From: Polytrichum commune
Taxonomy: Eukaryota; Streptophyta; Polytrichopsida; Polytrichales; Polytrichaceae
Length of the DNA: 64,000 nt
NCBI GenBank assembly: GCA_950295325.1
Contig: OX485803.1
Coordinates: 35,169,554-35,233,553 of the forward strand
Reading direction: 5' to 3'
Of this stretch, positions 55,906 to 64,000 are shown piece after piece. Under the pieces are notes generated by a model. That model was not told the DNA's origin. It did no database searches and saw only the letters and a list, made by a program, of their open reading frames with translations. Numbering within the stretch: position 1 is the stretch's first letter; every line of letters starts with the position of its first letter. Position numbers and translations under genes: made by a program.

Positions 55906-56727
55906 ACGAGTTGGTAAATGAGAGGGTCCTTTGAGTAGTCTAGGTTGTAAGGGACATAACTTCCGAGCAGAAGAAGATACTTCGTTGAAATTTAGAGGGT
56001 TAGTAAACAACTTGTTTATATGAACATGGTCAAAATCTGAGGATGTTTGGAGTATTAAAGCAGTAGTTATGATATTCTGAACTTTGCCTACATTTTTGAG
56101 CTGAAATGGGCATAACTCCTGGAAAGAGGCTTGGAAATGCATGAAATTTTGAGGGATGCTTTGTTCTTAGGTTTCCTAGTTGTGGTACAAATTTCAAGTC
56201 ATTCCAAGTAGATGAGAAGGAGATATATCATTCTGTAGTGTTTTCAAGAGTTGCAGACTAAAAAGGCCATAACGTTTTGGAAGAAAATGAAAATAGTTTG
56301 AAATTTCAGGGAGTCATAAAAAATTAGTTTTTGTGATTGCTCCCAAAATTTGAAGTTCTTTGGAGCCCGTGAAAAGAAGTTATGATATTCTGAAATATGG
56401 GTAGACTGACACACTAAAATGGTCATAACTGTCGGACAGAAAATGGGATAGGCTCACAAATTGGTGAGATGTTTTTTGCTTTGTCTCCCTAGTTACAAAT
56501 AAAATTTTAGGACATTCCGAGAAGTAATGGGAAAGTTACACTATTCTGAAATTTGTTCTGGATGTAGCCTTGGGGGTTAAATCATAAGTCATTAACGTTA
56601 TGTATATTCCAAAGGCATATTGGAATGATACATTGAGTTACTAAGGAAGGAGTTTGCTAAGTGTCATCAATACTATTCTACTCGGACTAGGACGAAATCG
56701 AAGGGTGGAGTACTTTTGGTGACATAG
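55822..56727. repeat. Pair of 75-bp direct repeats about 830 bp apart
   Basis: GTTTGCTAAGTGTCATCA near 55,822 through GAAGGGTGGAGTACTTTTGG and TGACAC at 55,893 recurs at 56,652-56,727 with few changes. The pair flanks the 156-bp tandem array. Confidence 0.75.
55951..56650. repeat. Tandem array, unit 156-157 bp, about 4.5 units
   Basis: The word CATAAC opens each unit at 55,955, 56,111, 56,268 and 56,424 (steps 156, 157, 156), with a fifth partial unit near 56,581. Other words recur at matching offsets: GAAATTT/GAAATTTC soon after the start, a TTT(G/C)(A/T)(A/T)GT block in the middle, and ATATCATTCTG, ATGATATTCTGAA or ACTATTCTGAA near the end. Units are strongly diverged but phase is kept. 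Such arrays occur next to the 5' LTR in some plant Ty3/gypsy elements. Confidence 0.75.
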
Positions 56728-56729
56728 CA

Positions 56730-58585
56730 CCATACAGTTCATGGTGAGGTTTTCGGTCTTTGCTTTGCTTGAATACAACAAACTTTGTACTTGAACATTG
56801 ACCACCATTTTGGAATGAATGGGACGATATAATGTTATGAACTATGAGTTAAGCTCATCTGTAGTCTTCCCACTTGTGTTTTTTGTAACCTGCTTTATAG
56901 GATGGAGGCTTTGGTATACAATATGCAAAGAGACAAAGCTCTTGTTGCAACTTTCATGCCTTTCTCATGCTTATCAAGGTTCTAACATGCTGATGTGGAT
57001 TGGTTTTGGTGTTTGTTTGCTTGTTGTGCAGGTCATTGGATGCTACAATGGGCAAAGTCTGCTTGCAGATTAGGCTTCAATTTTCCCGTCCAACCTTCAA
57101 TCACGTTTCAGTGCGACAGATGGATTGGACGTTTGAACAAGTCGCTTGCAATTAAAATTTAAAATGTGTATTTTAGCTTTCCATGTTAGCTCCAGATTCA
57201 TGTATATAATTGCCACAATTGCCCATTTTAACGTTTGCATATCGTCATATATGCCTACTGCACTTTTTTTGTGACTTACCAAAAGGCCCATTGCAATATT
57301 TGATTGCGCCACATATGCATGTTGTCTATACTTCTAAATCACCATTCTTTTGCTTCCATGAAGTCTTCCATGGAGCCAATCCTTTGACCTCTTGCCAACT
57401 CAATTCCCCACCTCTTTCCACATGTTGTTCCGCTTTGTAGCCACTTAGGTTTATCTCAATCGCCACAAAGGCATGCACAAGCATGCCCAAAAAAAATCCG
57501 TTGCTCTTGGGCTACCTAATCTAGAGCATTTCCACCGGTGCACCACCACCATCATATCTCTTTCTAACATTATGTCGTATCTTGGGATTATGATGGAGTC
57601 GAACCACCTATACCCAATTAGGACCCATCGGGAATTTATAGGGTACCGGAATTTCGATCAAATGGGGGACTGATTTTGGTGATTTTTTTTCGCGGGTGCT
57701 TAAAATAAGGTTCCACATTTCATGACTTGGGCTTTTTGCATAGTAGGACATGGTTGCAGCTATCACATTAATCATAGCACACGTTAGTGAGAATGTCAAA
57801 GTTTTCATAACTAACCATAAGCAAATATTTCGAGAAAGCAGGGGTTTGTGTAGCTCGGGGGGGGGGGGGCACTCCCTTGTATATTTTGCATACACCTGCA
57901 ATAATGACCTATTAAAATGGGGGCTATTTACCTATGAGAAAGGATTATAAGGGATGCTAATTTTTGAAATAATGGTAAATTGTTGTGATTATTTGCACCC
58001 TATTGGTAATTATAAATTCTTGGATGGTTGATTTTATGGTACCCTATATTACTTATATGTATTTTTTTCCCCTGATTGCCCCCATTCCTTAAAGTGTATG
58101 ATACAGTAGAACTCTCGTTAGAAGCACATGTACAGAGTAAGAGAAACAAACATTTACTAGGGTTTAGGGTTCAGGGTCACACTGAAGTCCGGGCAAAGCA
58201 AAACACTGAACAATAACAACAAAAGATGCAATTACATGTCATTAAGCAACACGAGCCAACGAATAAAATTTGTGTTGGATAACACAATTAGAAACCTTGA
58301 GGTCTTAGGGAACAGGCCAGCCACATGTGTCTCAAAGTCACATTTACAAGGTTTGCAGAATCCCTACAATTGATGCCTTGATCTTCCAATCCTACACATT
58401 GGAGGAAAATCCCACGCCATGCAAGCAAAATCCACCTAAACTAGCTAGGCTACCATTTACACATGTGGGAGATATGAGGGTACTCGAACTGAAATGACTA
58501 CTACAAATTTCAAGGTATACTAATGACCATTCAACCCTTTTTCCAAATTATATCTCCACATGTGTGAGATAGTACAAATTTAGCA
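56730..58585. other. No gene recognised; G13 run and telomere-like run
   Basis: G13 at 57,857-57,869. AGGGTTTAGGGTTCAGGGT at 58,159-58,178 is a short, mutated telomere-like run. ORFs at 56,819-57,073, 57,097-57,312, 57,210-57,440, 57,473-57,673, 57,608-57,901 and 57,750-57,950 overlap on both strands and carry no motif I recognise. Confidence 0.4.
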
Positions 58586-58589
58586 GGTT

Positions 58590-58934
58590 TTATTTTTTAT
58601 TTGAACTAAACTCACTCAATGAGTTTGCATCTACCTCATCTAAGGTGTAGATTTTGCTAGTTGATTCATACAGTAGAGACACAGTTGAGATAATAGCATC
58701 CACATCAACCCACACATAGTCACTCTCAACATACTTATATTTGTTGAGACCCGGCTGTTTTTTGAACCAATGGAGGTAAGCCATAGCAGTTGGGAAGAGC
58801 GTTTCTCTATTTCCGTTCTGGACTGCACGTTTCATCAAGTCAATGGGTTGCCAACAATTGCCCCACTTAGTACCAACCTTCACCCTTATCTTTTGAACCC
58901 TTCCTATATTGAACATGCCATATTTTGGTGGCAA
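58590..58934 (-). CDS. Unidentified ORF, 114 codons
   Basis: I do not recognise this protein. It starts MPPKYGMFNIGRVQKIRVKV and has a mixed, ordinary composition with a GTKWGNCWQPIDL segment and a tyrosine-rich NKYKYVESDYVWVDVDAI segment around residues 65-85. A DEVDANSLSEFSSN acidic tail precedes the stop. There is no low-complexity run, signal peptide or clear membrane segment. Minus-strand ORFs at 59,321-59,521 and 59,663-59,884 lie upstream and could be further exons (segment PPIIDHLRDYVPDLEKCKAV in the latter), but no splice structure was demonstrated. It could be a gene fragment, a retroelement piece or chance. Confidence 0.25.
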   Translation of the reverse strand: MPPKYGMFNIGRVQKIRVKVGTKWGNCWQPIDLMKRAVQNGNRETLFPTAMAYLHWFKKQPGLNKYKYVESDYVWVDVDAIISTVSLLYESTSKIYTLDEVDANSLSEFSSNKK

Positions 58935-58939
58935 AGTAT

Positions 58940-60625
58940 TTAATTTTTGAAACTATCGCTTTTTCTCCATGCTATTTTATATGTACCACTTAGGTAATTT
59001 AATCACGTTTTGTCAAATGCTATATTACATATAATCATGTTTCACAATCCCAAAGCACCCTATACTACATCTAATAATTTACAAATTTTACGCCAAATTT
59101 TTATACAAGACCCTATATTTTATCGCACGTAGTTCCTACGTTTTTCGCCAGTGCCCCCCCCCCCGAGTTGTGTAATCATAATCTAGACCCTAGGAAGGTA
59201 TTTATTTTCACTTATACAAAGTGTTTGACATATGTTTACAATCCAAAGCAACTCCAAAAGGATGTTTAGAACTTACAACTCTTTTAGGCTCAGTTTCAAA
59301 ATTCCAAATAGTTGCAGGTGCTACAGAGAGGAAGACGAATTGCATATGTTTTTCAAGGTTGAAGAAGAAAGCTTACAATCTAGTGACAAATGGAAGCAAT
59401 TTTTGATGATGATCGACACCAATGCACACCCTTCCTGCCAACTTGGACACCAACAATTTTTGGTTTCAAAGTCTCCGACTTCGGTTATGATATCACCATG
59501 AAATCGATAGTGCCATGGCACATGTCTTGGTTTTGAGTGCTGAGTGAGGAGAAATTCATCTCAAAACTAGTTGTTATGGCATACTCTAGACATTGGTAAT
59601 TTGTTTGGGCCAACTTTTGGCTTAGAAAATTCACGGTAATTTTAATTTAAGAAACAAAATTATCAAAAAAGTGCAACCCTCTTGATTTGTACTGCCTTAC
59701 ACTTCTCCAAATCTGGCACATAATCTCTTAAGTGATCGATTATGGGTGGCTCTACCTTACTACGAACCGAGTAGACTTTCATGTGCCCACTAAACACTTG
59801 AAATAGCAATAGTTGGTAGACACATACGAACATTAAACACTTGAAATAGGCATAGTTGGTTGGCACATACGAACACCACCCCACTAGATTCCATCTACAT
59901 TTTTCCTTAATCCCACTAGAATTTGGTTGGCAAGCAACCTACATGGAAACTCACCCTAAGACTACTCCACCACCACCTCTTCTGTTGATAAAGATAGAGA
60001 ATCGTTCTTTACTCAGGTCAAAACCTCTTTCTATGCTAGAAAATGTTGTATCCTTAACTTTGGAAAAGGGTGGGGGCACTTTGGGATCACTATGATTAGT
60101 CTTAGAATTATGGGTGAGTCCAAACATATAGTGCCATTTGATGCATGCAGTTTTAAAAAGTAAGGTAGTATAAATAGCAAAGGGTCCGAAAATCATATAA
60201 GAAAACACTTTTGTTACAATAGTTATAATTGTTACAAAATTTACAACATACTTTTAAAATGTATCTATTTTAATGGGATTACTATAACCCCCTAAATTAA
60301 AAATCCTTCAGACACACATGGCTCCCAAAACATACAAAGTGGAGATCCAAATAAGAATACGTGACCTCCAAATAACTTTCGGCTATAGTCTATGAATTTT
60401 TTTATGTTCCCATTCAAAAAAAGGGGGTGTCATGGTCATTTAAGAGCCAATGCCTTTACTATAAACAAGCTCATAACTTCTAAATAACTCTTAGGTAGAA
60501 TTTGTCATGGACTTGGGGCTCTGTACACTGTTATCATTCATTTTACTAAAGAAACCTTCACAAGACCCAAAATTCATTTGGATGGTGGCATATGGGCACC
60601 ATGGTCCCGGGAAGTTTTTGAGCAT
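58940..60625. other. AT-rich stretch with C11 run and a short dispersed block
   Basis: C11 at 59,154-59,164. CCTACATGGAAACTCACCCT near 59,937 recurs near 20,586. Two diverged direct copies of ACTTGAAATAG(C/G)(A/C)ATAGTTGGT lie near 59,797 and 59,840. Minus-strand ORFs 59,321-59,521 and 59,663-59,884 are noted with the 58,590-58,934 ORF. Confidence 0.4.
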
Positions 60626-60627
60626 AT

Positions 60628-60735
60628 TAGTCGGTTAAGATCCTAATGATTCTAAATCCGGCCGGTTGCATGTTGACATCTTCCGGTTTTTCTTTATTCA
60701 TTTGAGGTATATTCTCTACAGATTCCTCTTAAATG
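60628..60735 (-). repeat. Dispersed repeat R1, partial minus-strand copy
   Basis: TAGTCGGTTAAGATCCTAAT through CCGGCCGGTTGCATGTTGAC and TTTATTCATTTGAGGTATAT aligns with the matching end of R1 at 49,066 and, inverted, 39,250-39,375. The rest of R1 is absent. Confidence 0.6.
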
Positions 60736-60887
60736 ATCCGATCTACACTTAATAAAAACGGTTTTATATCTTACTTCTGATTAATTGGTTCATTAGCAGA
60801 TTATAGACTGTAAAATCTGCACAGCAATTAACACTGAAGCTCAAATGTGTCCATTTTCTTGCTTATTTTATAGCTTAGAATTGAAGA

Positions 60888-61039
60888 CACTACGAGCATA
60901 AGAGTCCTAGGCAAGTGAGTCGCATCACTAGAAACTTGTCCTATGGAATTGGAATATTTTCAAATCTAGTAAAGTGGTAGATTTGCATTCTTCTTTCATT
61001 GACGTGGGATGATTACATGTGACTTGTATGCGAGTAGTG
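60888..61039. mobile_element. MITE family M2, copy c
   Basis: 152-bp foldback with left end CACTACGAGCATAAGAGTCC and right end, opposite strand, CACTACTCGCATACAAGTCA. The centre has CAAATCTA facing TAGATTTG. It is closest in sequence to copy b. Confidence 0.75.
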
Positions 61040-61463
61040 AGAACACTTGTTTTGAAGAAACCTTGCCAATGATCATTAATATGTAATAATAATAATAATT
61101 TGAGGGACACAACATTACCAAGCATGCAAATGATGGTCTCCTTCCAAAGAAAGAGGCTACAATTAAGAAAACTTTGATAAATTATAGATGTTTGTCGAGA
61201 ATTCTGCAATACATAGCCTGAGTGCATCCCATTAATGGGCAATACCTAAACTAAAGGAGAGTCATGCTCGTCCGATACCTAGTCCCATGGAACGCAATCA
61301 AGGAGTTGAGTAACGTTGTGGAGTCACCTAAGTCCCATGATAGTTTTGTACAATTTACACAAGAACAATAAATTAGTTCCACCAAAAGGTGCCGAATCAC
61401 AAATGGTTGAAGAGTCCAACCTTGTTAGGAGCTACTGAGGGGGGGGGGGGATGACCCTTGAAG
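61040..61463. other. No gene recognised; (AAT)n and G12
   Basis: (AAT)n at about 61,084-61,099 and G12 at 61,439-61,450. The minus-strand ORF 60,928-61,242 runs out of MITE M2 copy c and is incidental. Confidence 0.45.
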
Positions 61464-61621
61464 CACTACATGCATATGAAACTTGGGTAATTGTCATGCG
61501 TCACTGAAAACTTGTACAGTGTCACTAGGAGATCTACAAATTTATCATTATGTAAATTTGCATTGTTTTTTCTTCACCAGTGCATGACAATTGCCTCGGC
61601 AGGACTCATACGTTGGTAGTA
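61464..61621. mobile_element. MITE family M2, copy d
   Basis: 158-bp foldback with left end CACTACATGCATATGAAACT and right end, opposite strand, ACTACCAACGTATGAGTCCT. The arms continue through TAATTGTCATGCGTCACTG on the left and CCAGTGCATGACAATTGCCT on the right, the best-preserved arm pairing of the family. Confidence 0.75.
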
Positions 61622-61639
61622 AAGTGCCACCCAAGTTTG

Positions 61640-63490
61640 CGATTTTACTCTCCACTATAGCTTAGATTTGATGAACATTTGGATCCTACTCTTGTGTAAG
61701 GGAAACTTGAGGATCACCGGTGTGTGATAAAAACACCGTTTTTAGGAATTCACATGTTAAGTGCCAGCATATCCACTTCCGCACGAAGCCAACAATTGTT
61801 ACAAAGAAGTTCCATCAAAAAGTGTTGAGGCCACAACACTCAGTGGGGGGACCAGGCCAGGCCTGGAGCAAGTGAGGGGGCATGACCCCTTGAAGTGCGT
61901 GGCCCTTACTTATACGGACATAGAGTTAGGTGCACATGGAGTCTATGGTGACTCTGTGTTGCCAAAATAAGTTAATGTATGGACTCCTGCTGGGATGGGC
62001 GTTCAAGGAGCTGGGCAGAAGAAACCAGGACACGACGACCAGCGGCATTATTAGCCTTGGACCATTATTCTGGAAGAAATAAGTTAGTAGCAAGGCTTGT
62101 AAGTTGTGGTCCTTCACAGTGTATTGGGAAGTGCCCAGGCCAAGTACTTTGTAACAGTAAGTTGCATGATTACGAGAAAATCTCAGAACAACGTATCGAG
62201 TGTTTCTGCCCGACTTAGTTGAGATCAGGAGTCTATAACTGTGAGCATAATATGCGGCAATGAAACCGTAGTTTGCTGCTGGAATGGTACCTGCCCTAAT
62301 GGTGTCGCATGCCACAACATGAACAACAATTAACCAACTCTCAACTTACAGTTTTATCTCCCCCACCCCACAAACTAACAAACCCTTGAAATGCAGCTTA
62401 TCTACTTACCCAATGGAAGTGGCATTGATTGTTGTGAAATCAGCTTTGGTAATGACAGTACATAGCTATTATATAAGCAGGTCCGAGCTGCTTCGTCTGA
62501 GCTCAAGGTTGGTTTGAAAAAGCTGGAGAAAACCTTCCCGATTTGTACCTGTGATTTCGAGGGCGACTCTTTGGGGATGCACCATATATAGCTAGGGTTA
62601 CGATTTTCCCCAGCCCAACAATTTGCAGCAAAACTTTCCATGCTAGGTGCTCTCTCCCCCCTTGCCTGACAGTCCTCCAAACTTCAAGGTATTGCACGAT
62701 GCACTTTTTATAATACGATTGTATTGATATCCTTAGTGGTTGCAGGAGGTGCATTGAACTTATCACTTTCTTGTACATTTTCCCTGCCAGGAAAAAGAAT
62801 TCAAAATCTGCATTATTGTTTCGAGTTACACGACAGGGTCAATGAGGAAGCCGGTTCATCTCAGCTCCTTGTGCAGTTGGTGGCCCATCTCAATTCATTC
62901 AGCCCATGCTTCTGGGTAAGGTATCACCTGTGCAACATGGGTACGAACGAATTTGTCCCCCATACAACACGGATCATAGGGTATGCGACCATTGCCTCCT
63001 GTGTTTTTTTGGGTTGAATGCACAGAAAAGGGAGCAGCTTCCTCATCATTTCAATATCTGGTCAAGTATTGCAGCATGGCCATGCCATGCAAATGACGGA
63101 TCTCGTACCTTGCAGATAGATCGAATGATGAAATTAGCTCACTGCTCGCTGCGTCGCTCTTCTTCTCATCAGTTCATGGATCCAAGCAGCCAACATATAA
63201 CGGTGTTATCCACTGAGCCCCACACAGGCTGGAAAGTGAAAGAGGTAAAAAAAAAGAAAAGAAAAGGAAGTCGGGAGGGGCCGGGGTGAAAGGTCTGGAG
63301 TGTAAGGAAGGTTGGAATGGGATCGTAGATTGATGGGCAGAGAGAGAGAGAGAGAGAGATAAAGATAAAGATAAAGAGTGTTTAGAGGCAGCCTGCAGGA
63401 GGCCGAGTGACAGTGGAGGGTACAAAAGTGCGATTGCTTCACTAGTAATGACAGAAGGCTACCGTAATCAATACTGCATTCTTCTCTTGA
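61640..63490. other. G/C-richer island with several ORFs, no product assigned
   Basis: Less AT-rich than average. ORFs 61,926-62,315 (minus, 129 codons), 62,402-62,680 (minus, 92) and 62,906-63,289 (plus, 127) read as mixed-composition protein but none has a motif I know. A segment of the middle one is SQVQIGKVFSSFFKPTLSSD. A (GA)n run at about 63,339-63,359 followed by AAAGAT repeats shapes the Ser/Leu-rich minus-strand ORFs at 63,174-63,541. Exons or a promoter of a gene extending beyond the window are possible. Confidence 0.3.
63339..63376. repeat. (GA)n and (AAAGAT)n microsatellite
   Basis: About ten GA units followed by three AAAGAT units. Confidence 0.9.
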
Positions 63491-63494
63491 GAAG

Positions 63495-64000
63495 CATGCC
63501 AAGCTGCAACCCACAATCTCATCGTCGATTTTGCAGGCCAAGGACAGATTATTGGTGCTTATCAGAGCCCCTTCAACTGGCTATACCGTAGAGGGCGCTC
63601 TATTTCATCTTTGCTAGTGCAGGAATGTACTATCCACGTGAGGTTCAAGTGGTCTCCACCAATATAGGCATGACACGTGGCACATGCCAAGCTGCAAGCC
63701 ACAATCTCGTCTTTGATTTTGCACGCCAAGGACATCTCTCGTTGGCGCTAACAAGGCACATGACTGGTGCTTGTCGGCCCCTTCAATTGGCTATACCGTA
63801 GAAGGCTCTCTATTTCATCTCTACTAGTGCTCAAATGTACTAACCCACGTGGGATTCAAGTGATCTCGACCAATGTAGTAATAACACATGGCACATGTCA
63901 AGTTGCTACCCACAATCTCATCGTCGATTTTGTAGAGGCAAGGACGTCTCTTGTTGACACTTACGAGACAGATTCATGGTGCATGTTGCCCCTTCGACTG
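63495..64000. repeat. Tandem repeat, unit about 188-211 bp, open at the window edge
   Basis: CATGCCAAGCTGCAACCCAC, CATGCCAAGCTGCAAGCCAC and CATGTCAAGTTGCTACCCAC open units at 63,495, 63,683 and 63,894. Shared later landmarks are CCCCTTCAACTGGCTATACC, TCTATTTCATCT and a CCACGTG(A/G)G block. The second unit is longer by about 23 bp (a GTTGGCGCTAACAAGGCACA segment). The third is cut by the window end, so the array probably continues. Confidence 0.8.

Noticed and set aside
63174-63541. Two overlapping minus-strand ORFs rich in Ser and Leu
   Set aside because: Their core is the (GA)n run at 63,339-63,359 read on the other strand. No other protein-like feature.

Overview
This is nuclear DNA from a eukaryote, most likely a land plant. 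Four short interstitial runs of the plant-type telomere repeat (TTTAGGG/CCCTAAA) occur near 2,160, 5,235, 50,250 and 58,165. The transposon content (a tRNA-like SINE, LINEs with an RNase H domain, a plant-style hAT-like transposase, Harbinger-like MITEs, LTR-like fragments with a tRNA-Asp-type primer site) also fits a plant. The sequence is AT-rich, dotted with C/G homopolymers and microsatellites, and has no operons, Shine-Dalgarno sites or long bacterial ORFs. I cannot name the species; a bryophyte or other early-diverging plant is possible but only a guess.

I found no intact, recognisable cellular gene. No open reading frame exceeds about 180 codons and the longest are low-complexity. The recognisable coding matter is transposon remnant: two decayed LINE copies of one family (8,440-12,705 and 41,690-44,570), one decayed hAT-like transposase (52,945-55,060), and anonymous ORFs, the best being at 58,590-58,934 on the minus strand. 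Three less AT-rich islands (28,800-30,900, 47,840-48,515, 61,640-63,490) have gene-like composition and possible splice signals, but no product can be assigned.

Most of the rest is non-autonomous repeats. Family M1 (about 500 bp, termini GGGCCACTTCACAC, TAA/TTA target sites) has six copies. Family M2 (about 155 bp foldback) has four. Family M3 (about 135-141 bp foldback) and a 71-bp foldback have two each. A SINE has two copies, each bounded by its own target-site duplication. A foldback family with arms of about 330 bp clusters at 23,800-27,000 and recurs at 37,470. Dispersed repeats R1 (about 225 bp, rich in AACCGG/CCGGTT) and R2 (about 400 bp) recur on both strands. A 755-bp element with 32-bp perfect terminal inverted repeats (49,679-50,433) sits inside one R2 copy, and two other R2 copies in the window preserve the site without it. 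Three LTR-like fragments start with the same block (31,017; 44,797; 55,222); the last is followed by a primer-site-like sequence and a regular 156-157-bp tandem array.

Layout: 1-8,400 AT-rich with SINE, M2, R1, 71-bp foldback and M3; 8,440-12,705 LINE copy 1; 12,700-21,000 AT-rich with a foldback, SINE copy 2 and microsatellites; 21,090-22,284 R1, R2 and M1; 23,584-28,799 MITEs and foldbacks; 28,800-30,960 gene-like island; 30,970-32,300 M1 fragment and LTR-like piece; 32,610-34,010 an unexplained cluster of about 17 copies of a near-palindromic motif related to AGACTATAGTCT; 34,505-41,671 M1, R2, foldback arm, R1, M2 and M1; 41,690-44,570 LINE copy 2; 44,797-49,240 LTR-like piece, M1 and M1; 49,366-50,525 R2 with nested element; 52,444-55,060 long hairpin and hAT-like remnant; 55,222-56,730 LTR-like piece with tandem array; 58,590-63,490 anonymous ORFs and R1/M2 copies; 63,495-64,000 a tandem repeat running off the window edge. 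The least explained feature is the CTATAGTC cluster.
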